Assembly (NCBI GenBank): GCA_023055505.1
Contig: JALIRH010000023.1
Location: 6,578,423-6,642,422 of the forward strand
Direction of reading: 5' to 3'
From: Callipepla californica brunnescens
Lineage: Eukaryota; Chordata; Aves; Galliformes; Odontophoridae
DNA length: 64,000 bases
A model generated the notes under the pieces. It did not search any database. It was not told where the DNA came from and saw only the letters and a program-made list of their open reading frames with translations. Shown here piece after piece: positions 48,868 through 60,964 of the stretch. Within the stretch, counting starts at the first letter, position 1. Each line of letters starts with the position of its first letter. The position numbers and the translations under genes are program-made.

Positions 48868-50830
48868 CATAGAATTGTAAAATAGTTCGGGTTGGAGAGG
48901 AACTTAAAGATTATATAGCTCCAATTTCCTGCCATAGGCAGGGCTTCCACCCAACAGATCAGGCTGCCCAGGGTTCTGTTCAAACTTGCCTTCAAAGCCT
49001 CCAGAGATGGCTCATCCAAAGCTTCTCTGGGCAGCCTGTACCAGGGCCTCACCACCCTCTAAGTGAAAAATTTCCCCCCTATATCTAATCTAACTTCCCC
49101 ATATTTGAGTTTAAAGCCATTGCATCTTGTCCTATCAGTATAACACTGTGCAAAATGTTGGTCTCCCTCCTGTTTATAAGATCTCTTTGAGTACTGCAAG
49201 TTTGCAATGACATCTATCTAGTGCCTTCTCCTCCCCAGGCTGAACAAGCCCAGCTCAGCCTGTCTTCATATGAGAGATGCTCCAGCCCTCTCATCATTTT
49301 CTTGGCCCTCCTCCGGACCTGTTCCAGCAACTCTACATCTTTCTCGAAGCAGTACTTCAAGTGGGGCCACAGGAGGGCAGAATAGAGGGAACAATCCCCT
49401 TCCCATCTCTACTGTTCACATCTCTTTGGATGTAGACCAGGATACTGCTGTCCTTCTGGACTCCAAGCACACAGTAGCTCTCCTAATAATGGAAGTGATA
49501 CTTTCAATTTTTCAGTCATGGGAAATTTTGCCTGACTGTTATGACTTTTCAAATATGATATAGAGTGGCTTGGAAGCCACACTAACCCGGTCTTTCAGAA
49601 CTCTGGGATGCATATCATCTGTTCCCATAGACTTGTACACATTCAGTCTCATAAGCTGGTCTTGACCTTGCCCTTTGATTACAATGGAATGGATTTTGCT
49701 CCCTCAGCTCCTACCTGAGAGTTCAGGTACATGAGAGATGTGGGAAGCCTGAATGCCAATGAAGACTGAAGCAGAGAATTTGCTGAGTACCTCAGTCTTT
49801 TCCACATTCACCACTGACTACTTTTCCTTCTCAGTTATCTGTTTTCAAGTTGTACTCTCCATTGCCTTTTTTTTTTTTTGACCAATGTAACTATAGAACC
49901 TCTTCCTGTTATTTTTCACATCTATCAGCAAGTACAGTTCCATTTGTACACTGGCTTTCTTGATCTCATCCTCACACATCTGGAGAGCATCCATTGTCTT
50001 TCCAGGCCACACATCTCTGCTTCCACTTCCTATGCTTTTTTATCTCTCAGTTTGATCAGCAGGCCCCAGCTCTGCCATGCTGGTTTCCTGCTTCCTCTTT
50101 TTATTTCATTCATCGTGGTATGGAGAACTTTTATGCTCCCTGTAAGGCATCCTTAAAGAACTGCCAACTCTACTTTGTTCCTTTGTTCCTACGGACAGCT
50201 CCAGTAGTTCCTTAAACAGCTTGTAGTTCACTCTCCCAACATTCAGAATTCTGACTTTGCTCTTAGTCAGATCCATATTCCTTGAGGTCACAATCTCAAC
50301 CAGGGTGTGGTTGTTACAGTCCAGTCTGTCTCTAATCTTAACCTCTTTAATGAGTTCATCTGCACTGGTGATTACCACATCCCGTAGCACTTTTCCTCTG
50401 ATTATTTATTTTAGTACATGTGCAAGAAAGCTACCCTCTATACAAACCCAGGAGTCTCCTGGATTCCTTGCAGCTCACTGTGTTGCTATCCCAGCAGACA
50501 CCTAAGTGATTGAAATCCTCCATCAGAATGGGAGTCTGCAAACACAATGCTTCCTGTAGTTGAAGCAAGAAGGTCTTATCAGTGTGATCTCCTTCATCAG
50601 GCAGACTGTAGCAGACCCTGACCACAGATATCCTTTACTAGTCCGGTCCCTGATTTTACCCACCAGCTCTCAACCCGATCATGCCTGTTTCAATGTATTG
50701 CTTCCTGGAAGAGCAATATACAGTCAATCCAATCTATTGATATCTAGACACATATTCAGTTTTAGGCAGTGTCTGGTTGTGGATCCTGTACATTGGATCT
50801 TACTATGTGGTTAAAAGGTACATACATTGC
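48868..50830 (-). mobile_element. CR1 LINE with RT core deleted
   Basis: Minus-strand CR1 from part of the endonuclease (about 50700) to the 3' tail at 48868. The 3' part (48868-49465) covers the ORF2 C-terminus. At about 49466 the sequence jumps to the region encoding the linker and RT N-terminus ([13 protein letters not shown] block near 49600). Roughly 0.9 kb of palm and catalytic sequence is missing. The linker between endonuclease and RT is retained here, unlike in the 7.4-9.4 kb copy. Confidence 0.88.
50431..50625 (-). pseudogene. CR1 endonuclease fragment
   Basis: The frame reads VCYSLPDEGDHTDKTFLLQL, then PILMEDFNHLGVCWDSNT. This corresponds to the CR1 endonuclease with its GDFN box altered to EDFN (50509-50520). 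The remaining domain is truncated at the 5' side near 50700-50820. Confidence 0.85.
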
Positions 50831-51112
50831 AAGTAGAATTTATTTGACCTCTAAATCCAAAGTATCTGTTGTAGATCCAATCTTGAGTTTGCACTTCTAG
50901 GCTGAGCAGGTATGTTCAGCATACAGAAGCACCTGACAGCACGTTGTAATCTGATTATTGGATGCAATGGTTTCACACATACATACCCAGAGGAAGATTA
51001 AGGAAACAAATGAGGCCAAATGCTGTCCAATGATTTGTTACAAATTCTGATACTAAAGAATGGGAAATCCTAGCAAACAGTTTACAAGGAAGGATAATCA
51101 TCATCAGGGATC

Positions 51113-51169
51113 CAGCAACATCTTGTTGGTCCATAAGGAGGCAGCAAGTCATTCAGCAACATCTTGTTG
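51113..51169. repeat. 16-bp direct repeat, two copies
   Basis: CAGCAACATCTTGTTG occurs perfectly at 51113-51128 and 51154-51169, offset by 41 bases. Confidence 0.95.
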
Positions 51170-51521
51170 ACCTCCACAGCTGCAGTTTGGTGGAGAGGGA
51201 ACCTGTTCTTCCTCAGAATTCTTTCGAATTTTATTATCTCCATCAGCAGCTAGTTGCCAGGGTACTCCTGTCTACCTCAGTTATCAGGGGCGTCATGTCC
51301 TGTTTGTCATGGTGGCTGTAGCTATCAGGGTGCCCACTTGTTCATCAGGAGGAACGGCATGTCTGTCCTCTTACTGCTGTGTTCATGGTAGTTAACCATT
51401 AACTTCAGAATCTTATTGATCAGATTATATCTCAGATGGGTGCCACTGAACAAGCCAGAAGTTGTTCCAGCTTCTTATGCCACTCTGTGGCTCAAAGCTT
51501 GTTAACACTGTCCCATTGAGC

Positions 51522-51548
51522 GGAATGAGGGGAATGAGGGGAATGAGA
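51522..51548. repeat. 9-bp tandem repeat, three copies
   Basis: GGAATGAGG, GGAATGAGG, GGAATGAGA in direct succession. Confidence 0.95.
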
Positions 51549-52959
51549 GGAAAAGGGAAAGGTATATGTACTTGGTTTCCAATGATTGAACATTCAAACA
51601 AATCACATAACACGAGAGATCAAACAAAATCAAAATATAGGCATCACCAATGCTCATAACAGAACTCACCTTACCCATGGATCACCAGAAGCCAGGCTAG
51701 TACCTAGGCCAGCTTTCAGATTCCTTGAGTAATTTGAGTTGGGTCAGTCACCTTAGCATGTGCCAAACTTTCACATATTATATGATTACAAGCAATAGAC
51801 ATATCAGTGTTAGGATTGACAGGATCACAACTGGGTGACGCACAGAACTAAAAACTTGTCTTGCTCTTGGTGATCATCCAAGAAATGTTTCCCACTAGCA
51901 GTGTTCTCCATCCTTCTTCATCCTCTACAAGACATGGTGTATCTCTTTTTTATCATCATGAACAGTAATTAGAGTTTTTGTGTCCATTGTCTTGGATGTG
52001 TTCTAGCAGTTGGTACAGATCATCATGTTGCAGTAATTTCTTTACTAAAGCAAGATTAATTATAATCAGGACAAGTATTAAATCTTGGATTAATGTGCAA
52101 TTGGATTGTAATAACTGATGTGACATAACTGAAACTGAATAATTAAACTCATATCTCATAATGTTAGAAAAATTACACAAATATTTGAATGATTGCTTGT
52201 ATTTATTGTAAAATTATCTAGAAGTATAAAATTACAAGGCGTTCTCGTACAGACACATTCATTTTCCAATGTAGACAAGCACTGTTCCAGGGGGCTTATT
52301 GGGATACATCTCAAAATGACAAATATTTTACTTGCTGTCGATTCAAATGTTTTGAGCTTTGGTGGTATTACTCTCACGAATAAATTCTTGTTGTTCTTAT
52401 GCAGAACATGAACTAGCATCAACAGTTTGTTGTTTGTTTCCAATTTGTTGGGCCCATACTCTGTGTTCTAATGGGTAGAGTATAACCCCATTGTGCTTCA
52501 GTCCCAGTGCAATGACTGGGTATATAATATATACTGAAGTATTTTGTATTGTTATGACAAAAGTTGCAGCATAGTTATTAACAGGATCATAAGTAAAATT
52601 AACTAAATGGAACTAAAATGGAAATTCTCTTCCAAATTTGTTTGCATTGTCCCAAATCACCTTTCAGATTTCCATGTATAAAGTGTTGCCTACACCTTCT
52701 CTAACTAAGAACTAGGGAGACATTAATTTAAGTTATGGCAAATGTGTCTACAACTAACTGGTGATCTTTTATATTAGTTCTTTCCCATTGAGATAATGCA
52801 TATGATAAGAGTCACTGTTTGATATCCAGTGCTAATAGGAAAGGCTGCAGGGGTGTTGCAATGCATATTAATCAGTTCTTGTTACAACTGACACGCTATG
52901 TTTATTCCCTGTCCCACATCTCCCAGGAGCTGGGTGAGTTGGCCAGTACTGTACTGGTC

Positions 52960-53223
52960 TCATTCATTTTCTGACTGTATTTCTTTACTATGCTTAACTG
53001 TGATTGAAAGGGTTAAGACTCTGTTAGAATTAGAATTCAGTCCCAGACGCCTAGTATGCCCAATATGGGCATGGGACCAATGGGACCATGACCAGCCAGT
53101 GAGTGGGATAGGGTCAGCATAAATAATTACAATTATTAATTGGAAGAAGATGCCTGCCCAAAACAATGACACTGATGATGCCATAGGGATCTTACGAGGC
53201 ACAGCAACAGGATCAGTATTCAT
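52960..53223 (-). pseudogene. ERV-like frame with hydrophobic leader
   Basis: An 87-codon minus-strand frame has a strongly hydrophobic segment of about 20 residues starting near residue 17, like a signal peptide. It is followed by tryptophan- and histidine-rich residues. The same frame continues past the stop at 52960, with further stops, toward 52800. Its place about 50 bases downstream of a gag-like frame on the same strand suggests an envelope-like start in a deleted provirus. No envelope motif (furin site, CX6CC, fusion peptide) was seen. Confidence 0.35.
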
Positions 53224-53274
53224 TAGTATATGGAAAACAAAAGAAAGAACTTTCTGGTTCCAGAGGATCCAAGG

Positions 53275-53643
53275 TTAGAGGAAAAAACCTCCTGGTCCCA
53301 AATGAATCAAGATCAGAAGGTAGGTGAAATCCAGATGGCTAATTCTGTACATTTCCCCCCAATTGTCTTGAGCCTTCCAGATGTTAAGAGGCCCTTTGAG
53401 GACTAAAAGGACAAGACCATTGTGGCACAGATCAGTCAGCACTGGTTGTCCCAAATGGTAATTGTCCCAGTAAGCAGCAATTTGAGTAGGTGACCACAGG
53501 GCTCGTTGGTTGCCATTGGTGAAAATTATTCCAAGTCCCCAATAAGCCTCTGATTCCTTTTCAGTCAACAGGACCTTAACTCCCTTAATCAGTGGCACTT
53601 TCCACACATACTTATGTCTCTGATTTTCCAGGGGTATGACCAA
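53275..53643 (-). pseudogene. Retrovirus-like internal frame, unidentified
   Basis: A 122-codon frame with ordinary protein composition (many Trp, Tyr and charged residues). It lies on the same strand as the frame at 54258-54575 and is separated from it by a CR1 insertion. It continues upstream of its first Met to about 53830 with a few stops. I read it as part of an endogenous retroviral internal protein, probably gag-like. This rests on context and composition, not on a matched motif. Confidence 0.4.
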
Positions 53644-53830
53644 AATCTTTTATTAATTTGGCGAGCTTGGAAGCAGAATAGAGACCTCCTTGATATTAAC
53701 ATCAGAGTATCTACTTTCGCCATCTTCATATACATTCTCAGTTTCTATCAAAGGTCAGAGAAGAGTAACCAGGTTTTCTAATTTATCTTTTTGGGCTCCC
53801 ACATTCTCCAGACTTTCTCCCACATCCAAG

Positions 53831-54228
53831 TCATAGAATCATAGAATCACCAAGGTTGGAAAAGACCTACAAGATCAACCAGTTCAACCATTCACCTATC
53901 ACCCATTGCTCCCAATAAACCATGTCCCTCAACACAAAATCCAGTTGTTCCATGAACACCTCCAGGGTCAGCAACTCCACCACCTTCCTGGGCAGTTCAT
54001 TCCAGTGCCTGACCACTCTTTCTGAGAAGTAATATTTCCTAATGTCTAACCTGAATCTCCCCTGTCACAGCTTGAAACCATTCTCTCTAGTCCTCTCAGT
54101 AATTACATTAGAGAAGAGGCCAGCCCCCAACTCACTACAACCTCCCTTCAGGAAGTTATAGAGGGCAATAAGGTCTCCCCTGAGCCTCCTCTTCTCCAGG
54201 CTGAACATTCCCAGCTACTTCAGTCACT
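53831..54228 (-). mobile_element. CR1 LINE inserted in the ERV-like region
   Basis: A 398-bp 3' end of CR1 with a well-kept octamer tail (TCATAGAATCATAGAATCA at about 53831-53849). It covers the 3' UTR and C-terminal ORF2 as far as the [15 protein letters not shown] region. It separates two minus-strand frames that otherwise seem to belong to one ERV-like element, so it inserted after that element. Confidence 0.92.
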
Positions 54229-54257
54229 ACCCGGGGGAACTACTATTAGCCTCTCTC

Positions 54258-54575
54258 TCATTTACCAGCTGTTCTATTAAGGGCTTGTTGAAGGAGGACT
54301 TCTGAATGTTTTTCTTTCTCTAACGACCCCCTAAGATATTCTGCTTGGTCCTGCAGAGGACAAGGTATCTGACCAATTTCATCAGAGTGAATAATTCGAG
54401 TTTCTGCTATGTGCTGCTGATTGCTTATCTCTATGAAAACAGTAAGAGCAGATCCTAGAACTGCACAAATAATTGATTTTCCCTTTCCCATACAAGTTTG
54501 CTTGTGGAAGGAATTCATACGATCGACAACTCCCTCTAAGCTGGACCAATTATGACGTGCCCACTCCAGCTCCAT
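54258..54575 (-). pseudogene. ERV-like 5' internal frame, gag-like
   Basis: A 105-codon frame, open a further 25-30 codons upstream to about 54650 with a stop. It has a mixed hydrophobic segment and a C-terminal charged heptad-like stretch that could form a coiled coil. This would fit an N-terminal gag product or the ENS-1/ERNI (Soprano) type of avian retroviral protein, but I cannot confirm either by eye. It ends shortly before the inserted CR1. Confidence 0.4.
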
Positions 54576-54660
54576 GGGGGAGGGTTCGACACTGTATTTT
54601 TCTAAGAGGTCAAGGAGTGGATTCCTGTCCTCATTCTCTTTTTCTTTAGTGATCGTGCCT

Positions 54661-57600
54661 CAAAGTGCGGAGCAACCTCTTTGGGGGAAAAACACATAAT
54701 ATGAACAAATCAACAATTTGCTCCTTACACTTTTACACTATTTACAAGCATCAGCTATGTCTTTGCTTTTGTCAGACCATTATGTGCCTTTTACGTTTTT
54801 CATTTTATGTACCCTGGATGTATCAATGCTGAAGTGATTGTAGTCTTTTTTTCCAAATTACTACAGGGATCATTATGCATTCAATGTGTGGAAACTGCTT
54901 TCAGCCTAGGTCTTAGCACATGATAAGCCCATATTTTAATGCCTAAACTGTATTCTTGAGCCACTATATGCAAAATACATACTCTGTCTTCCACAGAAGC
55001 TGTTTTCAACTGTTCCCAATGACTAGATAAAATGCTATCTGAATATAATGATAATATTAAATTCATCCTTTTGGTCTTTAACAGTCATTGTCTTGGTCCT
55101 TATGGTTAGTAAAATATCAGTCACAGTAAAATATCTTGATGGATAGTCATATAACTGGAAATTCATTGGGAGTCTTGAATACTAGGAAGCATCATACATT
55201 TCCTATTGAAATCATTATTTAACAGCTATGTAAAGGTAAAACTAGAGAAGATAACCTGTTTGTATCCAAAAAGATTCCAAAATTTTACCAGGGTCAAATA
55301 AAACTGTGGTTAGTTTAAGTTTTATTCATTGTTTCAGTGTATATATATGAAATATCTGTATCCTTGTTTTGTCCTTTGAAGGGATATTAATGAAATATCC
55401 TTGGCTGAAATACAAAGATATGGAAGAGTTAGGCTGTAAGGCTGTCAGTCTGTAAGTCTGCTGTGCTAGTATTCCAAATCTTCTGTCCATTTCATTCTGA
55501 AGTAAATTAATACCACAGGTAATCTATTCATTTGGCATAAAATGTCATATAACATAACTTTTTGGAAATTGCTTCTCTTTAGCATGGGGTCATAATTTGC
55601 TTGATTTCACCGTATGTCCTGAAATAACTTTCTAATAAAAACTCACAAATCAGTAAGTTCTGGTTTTCTTTTTCTTTGACTGATTTAGTGATCAGCGGAA
55701 TTTTACTGGGAGGGAGAAAGAATGAGAATTCTGTTTTGTCTTTTCTTCCCAAACTGTTCTGCTTCCTATGAAATTCTTACTAGTATTTAGGTAAGATCAC
55801 CTTATGGTTTGTTATGAATTAGTTACTGTTTCTCCAAAGTTGTGATGTGATTAGATTATTTAAAAATATTTTAAATGCTGCACATGATTCAGTAATGCAT
55901 GAGATCATGAGATTAAAAAAAATATATGATCCGTTCTGATCACATTGGTGATGTATTTGACATGCTTCCTAACCCCAAAACTTCACAGCTGGCTGACAAC
56001 AATTTCCTTGAGACCAGTTATGAATTCTATTAATTTTCGGTGGTGAGATATATCCATAACTTCTTATGAAAATCAAGAATAATTATATACAACTTAACAC
56101 ATTGTCAGTAACAAAAAAAATTACATGATAATACAAAAAATCCTATTTCAGCCATCTCTGAAATGGTGCCTGAAATGACATAAACCAATTTAGTATGAAA
56201 CAAGATGAATTTTGGAATGTAGAGATAAGTAATTGTTCATCTTGTTTTCTCTTGTTCAGCTTCTTTGCTCTTTATGGTAGCTGCCAACTTTTTTTTAAAA
56301 TCCATACCCTGGATTATTCAATTAAAACTTGGCAGCAGATGGTCATGATAGTTGTCCAGAACATGATAGAATTTTGTGGTGGGGCCAAAATTAGCTGCTT
56401 TGGCTGAAAGGGAGGGGAGGTAAGGGAAGGACTAAAAACAAGAATTATAAATCTTTTTCTGCCTATTCCTGCATTTTTTTATGCTCTCATCTAGAAAGGA
56501 CTTACGGCAATATTTTATACAGGTTTTTTGTTTGTTTGTTTGTTTTAGAAATAAAGTCAATGATGAATCACAAATTGTACTGTTGTACATAAGCAAATAG
56601 TACACACTGAAATGAGTAAGAAAACTTAAAAAGTAATGATAAGCAAGCTTCAAACATTTGCGAACAAAGCAATTGGTATGCAGAATCTACCTAAGTACAT
56701 AAGTTCAGAGTTGTCATAGTTATTGCAACCAAATCTGGGAATCCGACTTAATGAAGCAAATAAAGACAAAGTGATTGGTACAGATCTGAGAAATGATCTG
56801 AGCATGAGTGGTAAGAGGAACCTCTGCAGACATATAGTGTATCATTGCTTTGCCTTTGCAAAGCCTTTTATGTCAATTATCCCCAAGAAGGGAAATACTG
56901 GAAAAAAATTGATCTCTGTTGAGAAGGGCAAAACAGTAAATTCAGAGGGAAATATTAATAGGAAAAATTTTTAACTTCCTCTGATTTTTAAGAATGTGCT
57001 GCTTCTGTACAATAAACTTAAATTGCTTAATGTGACACAAATTTTATTATTTTATAAGCTTAATATGACTCCTGAAAAAAAGGTTTTTTATACTCCATAA
57101 ATCCTTTTTATTCCAACAAACATAAACGGTTTTTGCTTCATCAAACAAATTGTTAAGCACTGCTACATTAATTCATTTTCAGAAATCAATTTTGTCTAGA
57201 GTCCCATAATGTAAAGGAATGTTTGAATCTTTCAGAGTAAAGGTGACAAACTGTTCGTGCAAATATTAAACCTTAAAGGAGAAATAAGAGAACATAAACA
57301 CTGTGATGGTTCCTTTCCAAGACAGAACATTATACAAATAATTATATTTTTTCCTTAAATGAACCTTACAAAAATGAAAGCTGATTTCATCTAAATTTAG
57401 AGAAAAAAATTAAATGACTTTATATCTAAGTGTGATTGCTTTGTAATAATAAATACTATTTGTTTATTACTTGGAAGGTATCTTATATGAACAAAAGCTC
57501 CGTAAGTACAATCTGATCTGCTTTGGGAAAAGAGGCAGGGGAGCAGACTGAGTTTCAAAACAATATGCCCATAACTTTGGAAATGCCAGTAACCTGGATG

Positions 57601-60600
57601 GTTTCAGTTTTTACCCTTTTTAAGTCTATCTTTTGATAAGGATTGTACAATCATAAATAGAGTTCATTTTCAGTTCTGACAAATTTCTGTAACAGTTTAA
57701 GTTTTTAATGTGTAACATTAAAAACAAAAAGAATAGAAAAAAACATGTAAAACCACCTGTTGAGTACATTTGTTGTAGGGAGCCACTTACTCTTTAATTT
57801 ATGCTTTTCCTGGAATTAAACTGTCCTCTAACACTGCAGAGTTTTGCCAGATCTGTCTGTGTTTACTGGGGGCAGGAGAGATTTGCTCACCTGGAAGGTA
57901 AAGCTGGCTATGAAGCAGCCCTATTCCTTGCAAAAGTAGGACTGTGTACCACAGATACTACCTGGGAGACACAACATCATTTTAGGGATGCTGAGTCACA
58001 GTAAACAAAGGTGTATCTATCTTCACTGTTTTTTATTTCTCAGTTGACAGACCAGTTTGCAAGTTGATATCAGATACCTACTGAAGATGGAAAAATTCAT
58101 CTAAAATAGAAATTTCTTGGGCAGCAGTATATAACAGTCAGCAATCTCATTCCTTATCCACAAGTAATTTTTAATATCATTTTACTTAATGAGGGACATC
58201 TGAGTATTGTTTCATTGTTGCACATCCTGAGTATGTTCTGTGAAGTCGTTGATGATAACATCTTAGAGTAGCTGCTGGTTTGTAATGATACAGTACTGTG
58301 AATTACAACTCACAGTGACCAGCTCCTCAATACTCAGGGAGTATGTAAACTGTGAAGCTAATTTAGCTCTTACCCAAACTGTGTATCCGTTTTTTTTTTG
58401 TTGCTTCTCAATCAACAACTGCAACATAAAACACAGCTGTATGCCACACTCAATTAATGCCAGTCTAACAGGTAAATATACATACTGAATTTCATGAATT
58501 CATTCTCTTTTTGAAGCTCCTTTAAAACTTCAGTCATAATCAAAATGTTCTTCCCCTTACTGTTTTCTTTGGAAAATAATTATCCAGAGAGAAAGAAATT
58601 TGGTGAATGTCTGTAGGTGACCATGCTTCGCGAAGCAGGTCATTCGTGAATGTTTTTTGTTTATGAGGATTATATCATCCTTATTTAGAGACGAACAGCT
58701 TCTATTCCTAGCCAGACATTTTGCGGAGGAGTACAAAACCATCTGGTCTATACTGGAGGGATTTTAGTAAAATGTTAAATGTAAAATGTTATACACATTT
58801 TAAATATCTTTCGGAGATCTCTGATGGTGATAAAAGACAATACATGAGAAGATTCATGTCTCAATAGTGGAAATATTTGAACAAAGCCCTCAGAATGTGA
58901 AAGCTTAAACTCAGAAATGTAAAATACCTTAGTGGCTGACTTGCTACTGGATAAATTTCCGCATCTAATGGTAACTGAAAGAAGCAGGAATAAGTAAGCT
59001 TGACATGTACTGGGAAAATAAATAAATAAATAAATAATAAAAAGAAAAGGAAGCCAAATCTTGCTGATGGATTTCATATTTCCTGTGACTCTTGGCATTT
59101 GCAGTTAGGTCTGTGTATTTCTGAATGTAAATGCTTAGAAATTTGTTGCGTGAATACTAGTGTCACCAGCATATTTCTAGTGCCTTTCACCAGAATAAAA
59201 ATTTATAGAAACTTCCCAAGCAGAAAGAGAAGTAGAAATCTTCAATTTATAAATCATTTTGCAGTCAAAACTTTCTCCATTTTATTTTCACTCGCGTTAT
59301 CCAAGGTCAAATATCACAGTTCAAAGTACAGTCACCTTCCTTCTAACCACAGTCAATTCATCTAAGTTATGAACAGTGCTGTAGGTACAGAGGAGGTTCA
59401 TCATCTGAAAAGCAGCAGACTGTTAGCAATTCTGTACTTCAAAGACACCAGAGTTCTTCAGCTTTTTTTGTGTGTTTGTTTTTATTTTTTTTACTGTGAG
59501 ACCCTGACACTAGCATATGTTGGTAAGTCTAACAGGCTTCAGAAATAGCCAGCAGAGAGAGTCTGAAATGCACTGTTGTATGGAAAAAAACAACACTATC
59601 TGTATATTGGTTGGGTTATATACAGACAGTCTGTTTTTTTTTTTTTTTCAGTTTGTTGACAGTCAGATATGCCCTGGATGAGCAAATTGTCCTTCACAAG
59701 AACTTGTTTTTGTGTGCTTGAACCACGAATTTTTGTTGCCTGTGGTTTCCTGTGTGCCTCCCAACTCATTCCGCAGTATATGTTCACATATTGCACACAA
59801 ATGCTTACACCTGATGAACTACAGAAACTCATAGCGGCTGGCAGCCTATTTAAATTTAAAATAGGTCTGTCTTCCTTTGGGTCAACAAAGGGACATGACA
59901 ACTGTTTATTGTATTCTATATAATATATGGCACCCGAAAGTTTTAAGTCAAATGTGGACTTCTATGATACTTGGCAGCTATAATTACATCTGTGTATTTC
60001 TGTACAAAACTGCTTAGAATATGGTTGTGTGAATACTCCTAACAGCAGTGTAAACTAATCTTTTTGCATCTCTGCTTCCAAGTTCAGCAATCAAATGATC
60101 AAATAATCAAATTTCAATATGTATTCAAATTTTCTAATTACATTTTTATTCTGAGGATATCTAAAATTAATAAGCACATTTAAATTGCATATCTTTCACC
60201 TGAAGTGTTCCTACACGATCAGTTAAAGCACTTGGCCTGTGCAGCACTGGATGACCTGGTTTCTCTATATTGCTTCCAGTGTTTTATTTTTGCAACTTGA
60301 ATAGTTTTAGCTGTGGCGTAGCAATTCCCATGTCTTTCCAGCTCTTATCTGCTGGAAACCAGGTATGTAAAATAAATATTCTGAAAATGAAAATCCTTTA
60401 ATATTAATGATAATCACTATTCCTTTTGTGTACAGGCAGCAGCAATTCTTAAAAAGGTTATCATTCCAATGCACGAGGTGAATACTACTTTGCTAGTGAC
60501 CTCCACATTGGTGCTCAGGTTCAGTTTCTCTGTTCCATGTCTAGAATCTAAGAGGTGAGCTGAAGATATGTTATGCTGCACAGCTACTGGAGAAAGACTG

Positions 60601-60964
60601 CTGCTGCTACATGAGACATCTTGCAGCAGTTCCGTGGATCCCTTTTCTGGCAACTCACTCACCAAAGACTTGGATAAGGAGATATAAATGTTAAATAGAA
60701 ATCTCATAGATATCATTGTTCGAACTCAAATGTTTTCATAATGAAGAAATAATCTATTTTGAAGTACTGATATGCTGCTTTGTTTCATATAGAACTTTTC
60801 TTAAATATTTGCTTTTATTTGTACACTTAAAATAGTTAAATTTGTCATGGAAATTATAACTCACGATTGGCAAATGATTGGCAATGTTATTTATTTTCTG
60901 TTACCCTATGAGTGTTGTTAAACATGAAATTAATTATTTTTAGTTTGCAATTAACCTGTAGCAT
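54661..60964. other. Long unique AT-rich stretch
   Basis: No gene or recognised repeat family in about 6.3 kb. Contains TTTG repeats (56524-56546), AAAT repeats (59016-59040), a T15 run (about 59634-59648) and a GC-rich palindrome at 58618-58642. Confidence 0.5.
58618..58642. promoter_or_regulatory. Near-perfect palindrome with everted TGACC/GGTCA arms
   Basis: The centre TGCTTCGCGAAGCA (58624-58637) is a perfect 14-base palindrome. It is flanked by TGACC on the left (58618-58622) and GGTCA on the right (58638-58642), with one unpaired A at 58623. The outer arms look like nuclear-receptor half-sites. Function is unknown, and the regulatory label is only a possibility. Confidence 0.3.

Larger units (their letters stand above)
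50900..52900 (-). mobile_element. Possible 3' part of an ERV-like element
   Basis: Tentative. On the minus strand this lies downstream of the ERV-like frames at 52960-54575. Two frames (52156-52443 and 51956-52180) are rich in Asn-X-Ser/Thr sites and cysteines, with one hydrophobic run each, as in decayed envelope proteins, but no diagnostic motif is visible. Near 51113-51169 a 16-base direct repeat and other non-CR1 sequence could be LTR-derived. I could not find matching LTRs on both sides. Confidence 0.3.

Noticed and set aside
59596..59923. Overlapping frames of 101 and 84 codons on opposite strands
   Set aside because: Both are chance frames. Neither has motifs, and the minus one contains the translation of a T/A homopolymer.
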